64,000 nucleotides of DNA from Zea mays (GCF_902167145.1 NC_050096.1:83448683-83512682); one strand, 5' to 3'; positions 12,614 to 24,400 are shown, counted from the stretch's first letter. The notes: generated by a model not told the origin, from the sequence alone. Numbers and translations are program-made.

Positions 12614-13187
12614 GTTTTAATTCAACTAAAATAAAAATTATTGAACCGAAGCAGCCCAGTAGTGGACGTACTCATTCATTTCCTCTACACGTTCCTATTC
12701 TCTCTCTTTTATTTGTCTAGGTTCAATAACTCAAGGCCCCGATAGCATTTTGGATGCCCTAAATGACCTTTTAGTTACAAGGACTTATTCTTCACGTACG
12801 TTGAGTTATTCGATTCCGTCCAGACCAAATCTCTACTATATTTAAGTGGCGGGTTTTTTTTGTGCGTCGTGGACTCTAGCTCCCGCCAAAATGCGCTTGC
12901 GCAGACTCAATCCGGTTAGCCGCCGAAGTTTGTCTCAATACCGGTTTTAAACCAACCAAAATAAAAGTTATTGGACTGAAGCCCCATTCTCCGGTAGTGG
13001 ATGTACTCATTCATTTCCTCTACACTTTCGTATTCTCTCTCTTTTTTGTCTAGGTTCAATATAACTCAAGGTTCCGAGACCATTTTGGATGTCCTAAATG
13101 CCCTTTTAGTTACAAGAACTTATTCTTCATGTATGTTGAGTTATTCAGAACCGACGAGACCACATCTCTACTATATTTAAGTGTGGG
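12614..13187 (+). repeat. Diverged tandem duplication, unit about 330 bp
   Basis: Copy 1 (about 12614-12850) and copy 2 (about 12944-13187) align along their length: AAATAAAAATTATTG, then TCATTCATTTCCTCTACAC, then GTCTAGGTTCAAT, then TTTAGTTACAAG, then TCTCTACTATATTTAAGTG. Both copies end with TCTCTACTATATTTAAG (12830 and 13165), each preceded by A, which resembles a Helitron 5' end. There is no coding potential. Confidence 0.75.
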
Positions 13188-13247
13188 CGGGATCTACGCC
13201 CAGACGCTGGTATTTAAGTGTGGGCGGGATCTACGCCTAGACGTTGG
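13174..13247 (+). repeat. Tandem repeat, 37 bp x 2
   Basis: Two adjacent 37 bp units begin TATTTAAGTGTGGGCGGGAT and differ at only two positions. They lie at the end of the second copy of the larger duplication. Confidence 0.85.
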
Positions 13248-13767
13248 TATGTGTCGATCGTACGATGAGTGGGAGGGGGGCGAAGCCATGTTATTGTCAG
13301 GGGCGCCCACATTAGGTTCTCAATAGAGTAGTATAGATAAATATCCCATTAAGCAGAGTTTACATATATGGTATATAAAAAATTAAAAGGATTGAATTCT
13401 GGTCGTCTGAATATAGGTTCCCCTCATCTAACCACTAGAGCTCTTGTTTGTATGTGTTTACAGGAAGTGTTGGTTTGGAGTTGAACGTGGACCTTAAATA
13501 CATCCAAAGTCGATCGGCGACTACATAGATGTATGTAGTCAGTAGGCAGCGGGTGGTCGCTGCATCTAGCATATGCACGGTGGGCCTACTGGATTGACGA
13601 ATGCTTCTCGTTCAGATGATGTTGGACCCCTTTGCTCTATATAAAGTACTACCCATGTAATATAAAAATGTAGCAATGTATGGGCTCATGACTAGTTCTA
13701 AAACTAAGAGTCTAGTTGGTTTGCTGCCTAAGACATCTAAAGTTAGTTCTTCAATTCGAGCCACTAA
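13248..13767. other. Host intergenic DNA, nothing recognised
   Basis: This is AT-rich sequence without credible coding. An inverted TCTATACTAC motif (minus strand, 13328-13337) mirrors the TCTCTACTA motifs of the preceding duplication. Confidence 0.4.
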
Positions 13768-13895
13768 GGGGTTGTTTGTTTGGAATTATAATATACTTAG
13801 ATTATATAATCTAACTTATTTTTAAACTAAGTGCTAGTTCAAAATAAGTTAGATTATATAATTTGGATAGATTATAATCCCAAATAAGTAGACCC
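13768..13895. mobile_element. Tourist-like MITE, 128 bp, with TAA target-site duplication
   Basis: This is an almost perfect long inverted repeat. The left end GGGGTTGTTTGTTTGGAATT pairs with the reverse complement of the right end (GGGTCTACTTATTTGGGATT), and the inner arms TTAGATTATATAATCTAACTT and AAGTTAGATTATATAAT also pair. TAA flanks both sides (13765-13767 and 13896-13898), the 3-bp duplication of PIF/Harbinger-type elements. It has no coding, so it is non-autonomous. Confidence 0.75.
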
Positions 13896-14535
13896 TAAGA
13901 TTGTGGCACCTTAAGTGGGAAATGGCTTTTAACTTTTGAGTAAAAATAACCTCTCAACTTTTAAGGGAAGATTTTTGGCCTTTTAACTTTACACCTTCTG
14001 AAGACCTTTCAAAGCTAAAGGTGTGAACTTCTAACCTCCTAAAACTATGACTATATGGTCAAGATGGAAGACTAGTGGGGTGAATGTTTTTTTATAAAAT
14101 TAAGCATATCAATTAATCAAAAGAAATGCAGAATTAAAACTATTCAATTTAGCTAAGACTACATCCATCTATCTATCATAAACATCTTATAAAAGCTACT
14201 AATTTAAGTAACTAAGGTGTTGAGCTAGTAGGATCCCACGTACACAATTCTAGTTAATAAGGTTAGCAGAACATGTGTAACTAGCTAGTCAGCCAAGCAC
14301 ATGGAAAGCTTCTACACGTACTAGTGAGAAAAGCGCACAAAGCACAAACACTAATCGCACTGCACTACACAAACACTAATCGCACTGCACTGAAATTATT
14401 AACTAGTTACATTAAACAAGCATGCTTAGAGAGTTACAACTAGTTAGTTACATGAACTAAGCAAGGCCACTAAGCTACACAAGCTAGCTAGTAGCTAGGA
14501 GAGCAACTAGTTAACTACACAATCAAACTAGTTAC
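13896..14535. other. AT-rich host DNA before Copia element 1
   Basis: There is no gene. A short tandem repeat (about 24 bp x 2, ACACAAACACTAATCGCACTGCACT) lies near 14342-14391. The last five bases, GTTAC (14531-14535), are the left target-site copy of Copia element 1. The sequence continues after that element at 33711. Confidence 0.6.
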
Positions 14536-14818
14536 TGAAAGGGAAATGTGCCCTTGGGCCATTTCTAAGTATTTTGGTGATTTAGTGTCCAACACAAGTG
14601 CCTAAGTGTAAAATGGTGGACAAAGTACAAATCAAGGATAAAGGTATGTTTCTCAGACTTAGTACATTGTTTTAAAGACTAATGTGTTGTGTCTAAGTGC
14701 TGGAAACAGGAAAAATCCAATTGAAAATGTCTTGGCTCGAGCAGCCAAGAATCTGCTCAGTCTGGGAGCACCGGACTGTCCGGTGGTGCACCGGACAGTG
14801 TCCGGTGCGCCAGGCTGG
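14536..14818 (+). repeat. 5' LTR of Copia element 1, first part
   Basis: It starts TGAAAGGGAAATGTGCCC and matches the 3' LTR from 32410. It stops at CCAGGCTGG, where the giant-LTR element inserted, and resumes at 24960. Confidence 0.9.
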
Positions 14819-16574
14819 TGAAGCGTCCCGATCCTCTGGGACTCAAATGTGATACAATTACTAGTCCCAGGAGGCTAGTAAACACATTTATACATCAGAT
14901 GATTCCATATCTGCTTAAACGAGACAAACCTATAAAGGTGGCGAACAACTTTAAGAGTCGGTCCACAACTCGGGACATATCATCAGAGTGGGGCTGAAGC
15001 AGCCCGATATACGCAGCGAAGCAAATCAGCGGTCCAACAGCCACAGGCAAGGTTGGGAACAGTCGTAACTCTTACCCGATCTCCTTTTTCTGAAAAACAA
15101 CAAATAAGCAAGGGTGAGTACAAACGTACTCAGCAGCCCACCTTCACCCGCGGAATGGGGAAATCAGATATAATGCATGGAATATGTGGAGCCCAGGATA
15201 TTTTGCAGAAACAGCAATATTTTATGCAGAGTTGTTTTGAAAAACATTTTGTATTTTTGCAAAGCGCATCCTCTCCAAAAGGAGCAGGAAGTTTTTCAGT
15301 ATTATAACAAAATCCCCTGGACTAAACCATCCAGGTATCTCAGCAGTTTCCCACTGGTTTTCCTTTTCAAAAACAGCTACTGGACTTCCCGTCCACCATA
15401 GCTCACGGCTCAACCGCCGAACCTTTCAAAACCACTTTTCTCAAACGCACCCTTTTTTTGAAAAACAAAACATTAATTGCCATACCATACCAGACTCGTC
15501 CATTCCTGTGGACACAGACTATTCGAATAGGTTTTCAAACTCTGCGCAGAGGTGTACACTTTACCCACTAGTCCGGCTCTGCGATCCCATGATCAATGAG
15601 ACCCGAATCCGACTCTCTTTCTTTCCCCGCACGTCCTAACCTTAACGGTTATCCGGAAGGAGTCAGGCCACCACCATGTCCAAACCGGACAAAACTTTCC
15701 CCCTCCTTATCCTCCCGGTGCTCCCCAGCCTTCATAACCCTGGGGTTGGACCGTACGAGTTCAGATTGAGTGACTGCCCACACAGTCTCGAGTGATTGTA
15801 CTTATCATGAGTACAGGTAGTGAAAGATGACAAACCGGTCCTTATACGAGGGGACAATCCTTCTGCTCACGCCTAAACCAGCTGAGCCATCACCTTAGGC
15901 CCTCCCCTAAACCAGGGAGTCCCTGATTATCCCTACTCAAAGGTGATAAGGGTGAAAACCCTTCATCATACACATTTTGAAAAACATTTTCTTTTAAAAA
16001 CTCACACCTTTCCTCAAATCATTTGTAACAAATATATCAGGGATTGATTGCGGCAAGCGGCTGGGTGGCCATAATAACTTGTCTTAAAATCATATCATGC
16101 ATAAAATAACAGGCTGAGGGTTGTGGTTGTAAAACATAGGTAATTTATGCATCAAAGGGATCCAGTGAGCTTGCCGTGCTTATTCGGCGAAGGGGGAAGG
16201 GGAGCTCGCGGAACTGGCTTCTGGCTCCACCGCCTGGTGTAGACTTGCAGATCTGGCCTCCACGAGACGGCACGAACGCTCCGATAACTATGCAACATGA
16301 ACAAGCAAACATACAAACCAGCAAGTATACCATCAAATATTTAGTATAGTGGTCAGAATAGTGATATATGGATGGGTAGAGTCTTGAGTAGAATCTGTGT
16401 CATGTGGTGTTGTGATATTACTGGTGGTGGAGCGGAGGTGCTTACCAGGAGGGTGGACTGGAGGCGAAGCGACACTATGCGTGTAGCCGGCAGAGCAGAG
16501 TAACTGAGTGGGTGGGGTGTTTGCCTTGGCTAAGGGTGTTGAGTGTGTGTGGAGAGGGAGAGGGTAGCTAGGTG

Positions 16575-16582
16575 TATTTATA
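16575..16582 (-). promoter_or_regulatory. Second TATA-like box in the giant LTR
   Basis: The minus strand reads GCTATAAATACACC, followed by a pyrimidine-rich leader with CTCTCCCTCTCC. It lies about 1.77 kb into the LTR. The other LTR has the same box near 23165-23172. Confidence 0.5.
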
Positions 16583-16999
16583 GCTGGGTGTATGTGGTGT
16601 AGCACAGTGAAGTTCACTGTTGGTGAGAATAGTGACGAATGAATCGTCTGACTTAGTATGAATAGGAGAGTTATAGGCAGAATATGGGACAAGAGTATTT
16701 TGGGGGTTTTCTGGAATATGGACCATGCTTAAGGGATGACATGGTTGGATAGGGAATAGTTTGATAAGAATTTAGAAACGAGAATTATTGGAATCTGAGT
16801 TTGGGAGCCTGGTTCGAAGGAATCTCAAAGTTAAGCGTGCTCAACTTGGAGAAACCTAGGATGGGTGACTAGATGGAAAGTTCCCTACTGGAAGGAAAAT
16901 CACAGTCACCGGAGTTCGTATGACTGGAATATGGGTCTAGCTGGTCTTAGGTGGACTGGACAACATGATGTATGAGTAGTTGAAATTTGGGATAACTAG

Positions 17000-17740
17000 A
17001 TGACCGATGAATAGTAACGATGATTAGTAACGATGAATAGTGGCGATGGAAAAGTAATTATAGATATCATCGATGAATAGTAACGATGATGAATAGTAAT
17101 GATAAATAGCAACGATGATGAATAGTGTATGTGAATAGTAACGGTGAATAGTAATGGTGAATAGTGACAGTGAATAGTCATATGAACGAACGATGAATAG
17201 GAACTATGAACGAACGGACGAACGATCGAATGATCGGACGAACGAACGATCGGAGTTTCGGCAGCATAACGGTAGGAAAAGATTATTTGGACGAACGAAC
17301 GGACGAACGATCGAATGATCGTACGAACGAACGATCGGAATTTCGGCAGCATAACGGCAGGACAAAGATTATCTGGAAGAACGATGAATAGGGACTATGA
17401 ACGAACGATGAACGATGAATAGGGACTATGAACGAACGATGAACGATCGAATGATCGAACGAACGAACGATCAGAATTTTGGCAGCATAACGACAGGATA
17501 AAGATTATCTGGAAGAACGATGAATAGGGACTATGAACGAACGATGAACGATGAATAGGAACTATGAACGAACGATGAACGATGAATAGGAACTATGAAC
17601 GAACGATGAACGATTGAGTGATCGAACGAATGAACGATCGGAATTTCGGCAGCATAACGGTAGGAAAAAAAGATTATTTGGACGAACGAACGGACGAACG
17701 ATCGAAGAACGATCGAACGATCCTTGTGCTAGTGTGTGCT
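17000..17740 (-). repeat. Complex tandem array inside the left giant LTR
   Basis: The first part (17000-17180) is built of GAATAGTAACGATGAATAGT variants. The second part (17180-17740) is built of GAACGAACGATGAACG and GATCGAATGATCG units, with a longer block, CGGCAGCATAACGG followed by AAAGATTAT, recurring about every 80-165 bp (near 17257, 17343, 17478, 17647). Many units are short inverted repeats. The array is copied in the right LTR at about 23590-24325. Confidence 0.85.
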
Positions 17741-17831
17741 TGTGTGGAACATGGAGTGGGTGTGTGTGGGGGGGGGGAGAGAGTTGCCATGAAATGGCTT
17801 GGGGTGGGAAGAGAGGAGGCCCTTGCCCCTC

Positions 17832-17840
17832 TATTTATAG
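17832..17840 (-). promoter_or_regulatory. First TATA-like box in the giant LTR
   Basis: The minus strand reads GGCTATAAATAGAGGGG, about 510 bp into the LTR, upstream of the GAACGAAC array. A transcript started here would include the array in its leader. The same box is in the right LTR near 24436-24444. Confidence 0.55.
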
Positions 17841-18350
17841 CCATGGTGGGGGGATTAGGGGGAGGGATGAGAGGATTAGTGGGAGGATGAGAGGATTAGT
17901 GGGAGGTTAGCATGTATTTGTCTTGTATAAGTGAGATTAGCTTGTAGAGCTCACCGTATGACACTGGAGGCATACATATACGTATGAGCATGAGAAAAGT
18001 TATGAAGAAAATATTTGTAGGGACTTGAAAAATGATTATGAAGGTATTTCTTAGGAAGAAAATACTTGGAGATATATTGGTGGAATATTTGGGCAATATT
18101 TCTGGAAAGAATTTGAGGGGGATCACTGGGGAAATATCTGGGCAGTATTTTTGAAAACAATGTGAGGGGGATCACTGGGGAAATATTTGTAGGATATTTT
18201 GAGGAGGATTTTGGAGAGAAATATAGACCACTATATTTTATTTGCTGATATCAACTCACAAACAAACATTTTGAAATGAAATTTGAAATTCATTTTGAAT
18301 TTAGAGCGAGTTTGAGAAAATTTCAAGATTTGAATTTTTGGGATGCTACA

Positions 18351-18364
18351 AATCTACCCCACTT
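18351..18364 (-). promoter_or_regulatory. Polypurine tract of the giant-LTR element
   Basis: AAGTGGGGTAGATT on the minus strand lies directly against the TG of the left LTR. A near copy, TTTTTAAGTGGGGTAGT, lies inside the element at 18781-18797. Confidence 0.75.
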
Positions 18365-20169
18365 AAAAGGAATCTCGTCCTCGAGATTCGGCTTAGAAGG
18401 GTTATGGGTATAGCTTTACTTCAGCTACATATCTTCACTTTGCAGACTCTTCGAGGAGATGGAACTTCAACAAAATCTGGCCTTGCAGGAGCATCTGGTT
18501 GCCGATTGCAAACGCTAATTCTGGCTACTCAAGATCATCTTCAGGCTTCTAGGTTTCGCTTGGCAGCTAGCTTATTGAAGAAGCATCGATGCCAACACGC
18601 AAACCTTCCTCTTGCGAACTCCCACATGGATTCCTTTCTTGAATGGTCTTCTGGTGCTTCATCAACGAAACTTGGGTGACCACTTCTCATCCAAAAACTT
18701 ATATGCTTTGATGATCTGGTCCTCCACAAGTTTGCTACAAGCCTTCTTCTTTTTCTCCATGACAGGAACCTTATTGGAACACTACCCCACTTAAAAAGAA
18801 TGAGGGTAGAACTCTTGAATCTTGGGGATTTGAACTCCTTGAAGTACCTCTAATAAGGGTGTTACAGGACCTTCTTCTGCTGTTACTGCTTGAGCAGGCT
18901 GCGGAGAAATGACTGACACAGGGTTGATTTTGGGAGAACCTTCTTCTCATCTTCTCTTCACTATCTTTTTTTCTCTTCTCACTTTTCACTTTTCACTGCC
19001 TCTTTCTTTCTCTTTGCTGTTCCCACTCGAGGATTCTATCAAAGAGTATTACCATCATACAGAGGAGGAAACCAAAGACTATGAACCATGTACAACAGTC
19101 TTCAATCCAAGAATCACCAAGCATTGTGATCTTAGGGGCGATGGAGTGAAAAATGGAGTTGCTTGCAATTTGGCAGAGGGTATTTTATCAGGAGTGTTTT
19201 GCTTTCAGCGTAATAGGAACTGAGGGAGCTGGTGGGGGTTTTATAGGCGAGTGGTAGGCGAGGTGGTGCTCGGGTGCGGAGTGGCAGTGATGGAGCAGAT
19301 GACACGAGGCAGCAGGTGCGATGGAGGGGGATGGTGTTTCTGGCGGTAATGGCGGTGGGTGCGCTGCAAAAAGGGGGTGGGTGGCGGTGGTAGTGCGCAT
19401 GGAGGCGGGCACGCGTGCGAGGGGCACGGGTGAGTGGTGGGGTCGATGACCCTGATGTTTGTGGTCTCTGGTTCCAAGAATCTTTGCCTCTCTGTATGGT
19501 AATAACTCCTTCTGTCCTCTTTTCCTGTTTACTTTGACTCAGGGGCAGTGCTTTGATTCTCACGGTCGGTCCTTTTGACTAAGCGGCTGGACTGGTTTCT
19601 TCTGTAGCTTATCCAGGCTTCAAGGGTAAGCTTCTCGGTATCTTCTTGGGTAAAGCACTTTTCTCTTGAGATGGGTTAAGATGAGAATGGAAGCATAAGG
19701 TGAGGATTAGATCTAATTTGTGATCTATGTTTTTAGAGAAAACCTTTCTTAAAAAAAAGAAAACACACAAGCTCAGCAATGATAAGCACAAACAAATCGA
19801 ATGTTTTGAATAAGGGAAGGATAGAGTTTTTCCAAAGCACAGACTACTCAGATTCGGGGGCTAAGCATAACTACTATTGCTTGGCTCCTGAATTGAGAAC
19901 TATGCTAAATGCGACCTATGAGCACTAACGTTAAAGCATCACATATGCACTCAAAAGGGGAGAAAACATCAAGCGAAATTCATTTTGAAATGCCCTAGGG
20001 GGCCACACAAATAGAGTTTTTCAAAGCACGAGACTACACGATTACCTCTCATACATGCAGGGCTCTAGCCAAAGTGAAGAAAAACTTCACTACCCAATGC
20101 ATGCAGAGGACTGGGCATAACTAACTTCAGACCAGGCAGCTTCTCTTCTGGCAAGTCTGGCGCACAACT
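18365..20169 (-). other. Non-coding 3' half of the giant-LTR element's internal region
   Basis: No recognisable gene. On the plus strand there is a pyrimidine-rich tract at about 18935-19030 (CTTCTTCTCATCTTCTC type), and at 19190-19440 a G-rich segment that gives overlapping open frames on the minus strand. No retroviral pol motif is seen in any frame. Confidence 0.6.
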
Positions 20170-21258
20170 TCAATCTGAGACATCTCTTGGATGGGTCAAG
20201 AGGGAGCTGATGTTGATGACTTCTTCTGGCGGCGACTGAGATGGCAACACGGGGTTGAACTCTTCTTCAAGTTGGACTGGCTCTTGTAGCTCCTCAGAGG
20301 GCGGTGGTGCTGGCGGGGTGCTTGCAGCTTCTTCCTTGACTTCAAGGGACGGTGTTGGAATCTTCTTCATGGTGAGGGGCTCAAACAACTCTGGCAGGGG
20401 ATCTTGGGAGGACTCGGGGTGCTCTTGCTTATTCATAGTCGAAGGGAAGACTGGAATTCCTTCCAAGACTATGGCTCCTTCCGGTAGTTCCCAAGCCTTC
20501 TTCTCTCCTCTGATAGAGACCGGGTGACCTTCAAGAATTTGGGGGTCTTCAGCTCTCCTTGGTTGAACTGGGTTGGATGGAGTGGGCTCTTGGATCCGCA
20601 GGGCTCTACGTTGGTTATGGGTTACCAAGTAGGCCTCCATCAGCTTCTGGACATGCTCATCCTTGGCTTGCTTCAGGGCTTCAACAGCAATGACTTCACG
20701 ACTCTCCAAGGCAGTTGCACGGGCTTGAGCTGTGGTGAGATCCACATGCAACTGACGGTTGCGCTTCTCCGCATCTTCTGCTCGGGCAATCATCTGACGG
20801 TGGTGTCGAGCCAAGAAATCATACTGTGCATCAAGGGTGAGCAGGTATGCAGTGAGGTACACGACTGTGGGGTCATCCTCAAGCAGCTGCTGCCCTTCCA
20901 ATGCACGCATCCTGGCCATCCAAGCGGGACGGTCTCTCTGAAAGGGCGGAAAGAATCTGAGCGGGGTGTCGGCCACTTCTTCTTCATAGATCTGACACAG
21001 GGTCCTCAATGCCTTGCGGGCGACAACCTGGCAGGTGTCTTTGAATCTGTGCCCAGCAGCAGTGACACTCCATTCCACATGGTGCGGACTGGATCCAATG
21101 TATACAGTCACGACACACTTCTCTGTGTCATGCTCGACGAATTCACGACCATCATACTCTGGCTGGCTCCTGATTCCGAGGCGAACTGTGCATGCTCTCA
21201 ACAACTTGGGGAAACCATCTTCAATCTGGCAAAAGCTGGTTTGGCAACGGACCTCCAT
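20170..21258 (-). CDS. ORF of unknown function carried by the giant-LTR element (362 aa)
   Basis: This is the only long ORF of the element, in the gag position about 130 bp after the primer site. I chose the ATG at 21256-21258; the open frame extends 19 codons further up but has no ATG there. Residues about 33-92 show an alternating pattern (hydrophobic strand CVVTVYIG, a middle strand ending TAAG, then the helix VVARKALRTLCQIY), faintly like a double-stranded-RNA-binding fold, although the usual basic KKxAK is missing. Then comes LRFFPPFQRDRPAW, a long helix likely to form a coiled coil (about 140-215), and an acidic, proline-rich tail. There is no zinc knuckle, protease or polymerase motif. 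It may be a diverged capsid-like protein or a captured host gene; I cannot assign a function. It is uninterrupted, which in such an element suggests recent selection or recent insertion. Confidence 0.7.
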   Translation of the reverse strand: MEVRCQTSFCQIEDGFPKLLRACTVRLGIRSQPEYDGREFVEHDTEKCVVTVYIGSSPHHVEWSVTAAGHRFKDTCQVVARKALRTLCQIYEEEVADTPLRFFPPFQRDRPAWMARMRALEGQQLLEDDPTVVYLTAYLLTLDAQYDFLARHHRQMIARAEDAEKRNRQLHVDLTTAQARATALESREVIAVEALKQAKDEHVQKLMEAYLVTHNQRRALRIQEPTPSNPVQPRRAEDPQILEGHPVSIRGEKKAWELPEGAIVLEGIPVFPSTMNKQEHPESSQDPLPELFEPLTMKKIPTPSLEVKEEAASTPPAPPPSEELQEPVQLEEEFNPVLPSQSPPEEVINISSLLTHPRDVSD

Positions 21259-21389
21259 CTGACTTCTGAGAGAAGGAAAGGGGAAAACATTTTTGAAATG
21301 AAGGGATGAGAGCAAGAATTTTTTTAAGAAAATAGTTTGGACTCAAAAACTTTTGGATCAGGCTAAGGGTTACGTCCTGCGGCCAACCT

Positions 21390-21405
21390 AACAGCTCCGA
21401 TACCA
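21390..21405 (-). promoter_or_regulatory. Primer-binding site of the giant-LTR element
   Basis: The minus strand reads TGGTATCGGAGCTGTT two bases after the right LTR. This fits the 3' end of initiator Met-tRNA except for an A-to-G change at position 8 and the last bases. It is identical over 16 bases to the site of Copia element 1 (25980-25995). Confidence 0.8.
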
Positions 21406-21407
21406 CC

Positions 21408-24400
21408 TGAAGCGTCCCGATCCTCTGGGACTCAAATGTGATACAATTACTAGTCCCAGGAGGCTAGTAAACACATTTATACATCAGATGATTCCAGATC
21501 TGCTTAAACGAGACAAACCTATAAAGGTGGCGAACAACTTTAAGAGTCGGTCCACAACTCGGGACATATCATCAGAGTGGGGCTGAAGCAGCCCGATATA
21601 CGCAGCGAAGCAAATCAGCGGTCCAACAGCCACAGGCAAGGTTGGGAACAGTCGTAACTCTTACCCGATCTCCTTTTTCTGAAAAACAACAAATAAGCAA
21701 GGGTGAGTACAAACGTACTCAGCAGCCCACCTTCACCCGCGGAATGGGGAAATCAGATATAATGCATGGAATATGTGGAGCCCAGGATATTTTGCAGAAA
21801 CAGCAATATTTTATGCAGAGTTGTTTTGAAAAACATTTTGTATTTTTGCAAAGCGCATCCTCTCCAAAAGGAGCAGGAAGTTTTTCAGTATTATAACAAA
21901 ATCCCCTGGACTAAACCATCCAGGTATCTCAGTAGTTTCCCACTGGTTTTCCTTTTCAAAAACAACTACTGGACTTCCCGTCCACCATAGCTCACGGCTC
22001 AACCGCCGAACCTTTCAAAACCACTTTTCTCAAACGCACCCTTTTTTTGAAAAACAAAACATTAATTGCCATACCATACCAGACTCGTCCATTCCTGTGG
22101 ACACAGACTATTCGAATAGGTTTTCAAACTCTGCGCAGAGGTGTACACTTTACCCACTAGTCCGGCTCTGCGATCCCATGATCAATGAGACCCGAATCCG
22201 ACTCTCTTTCTTTCCCCGCACGTCCTAACCTTAACGGTTATCCGGAAGGAGTCAGGCCACCACCATGTCCAAACCGGACAAAACTTTCCCCCTCCTTATC
22301 CTCCCGGTGCTCCCCAGCCTTCATAACCCTGGGGTTGGACCGTACGAGTTCAGATTGAGTGACTGCCCACACAGTCTCGAGTGGTTGTACTTATCATGAG
22401 TACAGGTAGTGAAAGATGACAAACCGGTCCTTATACGAGGGGACAATCCTTCTGCTCACGCCTAAACCAGCTGAGCCATCACCTTAGGCCCTCCCCTAAA
22501 CCAGGGAGTCCCTGATTATCCCTACTCAAAGGTGATAAGGGTGAAAACCCTTCATCATACACATTTTGAAAAACATTTTCTTTTAAAAACTCACACCTTT
22601 CCTCAAATCATTTGTAACAAATATATCAGGGATTGATTGCGGCAAGCGGCTGGGTGGCCATAATAACTTGTCTTAAAATCATATCATGCATAAAATAACA
22701 GGCTGAGGGTTGTGGTTGTAAAACATAGGTAATTTATGCATCAAAGGGATCCAGTGAGCTTGCCGTGCTTATTCGGCGAAGGGGGAAGGGGAGCTCGCGG
22801 AACTGGCTTCTGGCTCCACCGCCTGGTGTAGACTTGCAGATCTGGCCTCCACGAGACGGCACGAACGCTCCGATAACTATGCAACATGAACAAGCAAACA
22901 TACAAACCAGCAAGTATACCATCAAATATTTAGTATAGTGGTCAGAATAGTGATATATGGATGGGTAGAGTCTTGAGTAGAATCTGTGTCATGTGGTGTT
23001 GTGATATTACTGGTGGTGGAGCGGAGGTGCTTACCAGGAGGGTGGACTGGAGGCGAAGCGACACTATGCGTGTAGCCGGCAGAGCAGAGTAACTGAGTGG
23101 GTGGGGTGTTTGCCTTGGCTAAGGGTGTTGAGTGTGTGTGGAGAGGGAGAGGGTAGCTGGGTGTATTTATAGCTGGGTGTATGTGGTGTAGCACAGTGAA
23201 GTTCACTGTTGGTGAGAATAGTGACGAATGAATCGTCTGACTTAGTATGAATAGGAGAGTTATAGGCAGAATATGGGACAAGAGTATTTTGGGGGTTTTC
23301 TGGAATATGGACCATGCTTAAGGGATGACATGGTTGGATAGGGAATAGTTTGATAAGAATTTAGAAACGAGAATTATTGGAATCTGAGTTTGGGAGCCTG
23401 GTTCGAAGGAATCTCAAAGTTAACCGTGCTCAACTTGGAGAAACCTAGGATGGGTGACTAGATGGAAAGTTCCCTACTGGAAGGAAAATCACAGTCACCG
23501 GAGTTCGTATGACTGGAATATGGGTCTAGCTGGTCTTAGGTGGACTGGACAACATGATGTATGAGTAGTTGAAATTTGGGATAACTAGATGACCGATGAA
23601 TAGTAACGATGATTAGTAACGATGAATAGTGGCGATGGAAAAGTAATTATAGATATCATCGATGAATAGTAACGATGATGAATAGTAATGATAAATAGCA
23701 ACGATGATGAATAGTGTATGTGAATAGTAACGATGAATAGTAACGGTGAATAGTAATGGTGAATAGTGACAGTGAATAGTCATATGAACGAACGATGAAT
23801 AGGAACTATGAACGAATGGACGAACGATCGAATGATCGGACGAACGAACGATCGGAGTTTCGGCAGCATAACGGTAGGAAAAGATTATTTGGACGAACGA
23901 ACGGACGAACGATCGAATGATCGTACGAACGAACGATCGGAATTTCGGCAGCATAACGGCAGGACAAAGATTATCTGGAAGAACGATGAATAGGGACTAT
24001 GAACGAACGATGAACGATGAATAGGGACTATGAACGAACGATGAACGATCGAATGATCGAACGAACGAACGATCAGAATTTTGGCAGCATAACGACAGGA
24101 TAAAGATTATCTGGAAGAACGATGAATAGGGACTATGAACGAACGATGAATGATGAATAGGAACTATGAACGAACGATGAACGATGAATAGGAACTATGA
24201 ACGAACGATGAACGATTGAGTGATCGAACGAACGAACGATCGGAATTTCGGCAGCATAACGGTAGGAAAAAAGATTATTTGGACGAACGAACGGACGAAC
24301 GATCGAAGAACGATCGAACGATCCTTGTGCTAGTGTGTGCTTGTGTGGAACATGGAGTGGGTGTGTGTGTGGGGGGGGGGGAGAGAGTTGCCATGAAATG

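Larger units (their letters stand above)
14819..18350 (-). repeat. 3' LTR (left copy) of the giant-LTR element, 3532 bp
   Basis: Very similar to 21408-24954, with isolated substitutions (for example near 14907, 15333 and 16829) and small length changes in the repeat array. On the minus strand it runs from 18350 to 14819. It has two TATA-like boxes and a large array of GAACGAAC motifs between them. The short open frames inside are not conserved as proteins and are by-products of the array. Confidence 0.92.

Noticed and set aside
17206..17910. Short open frames rich in Asn, Asp, Arg and Glu in the LTR array
   Set aside because: They are translations of the GAACGAACGAT repeat; the reading frame changes between the two LTR copies by small length differences.
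19132..19563. Minus-strand frames of 78-143 codons in the giant-LTR element
   Set aside because: They come from a G-rich low-complexity stretch (His/Pro/Thr-rich translation), overlap each other in several frames and show no domain.
20524..21309. A 261-codon plus-strand frame opposite the giant-LTR element's ORF
   Set aside because: It lies entirely antisense to the minus-strand ORF, which is in the expected gag position after the primer site. The plus frame has no domain or promoter.
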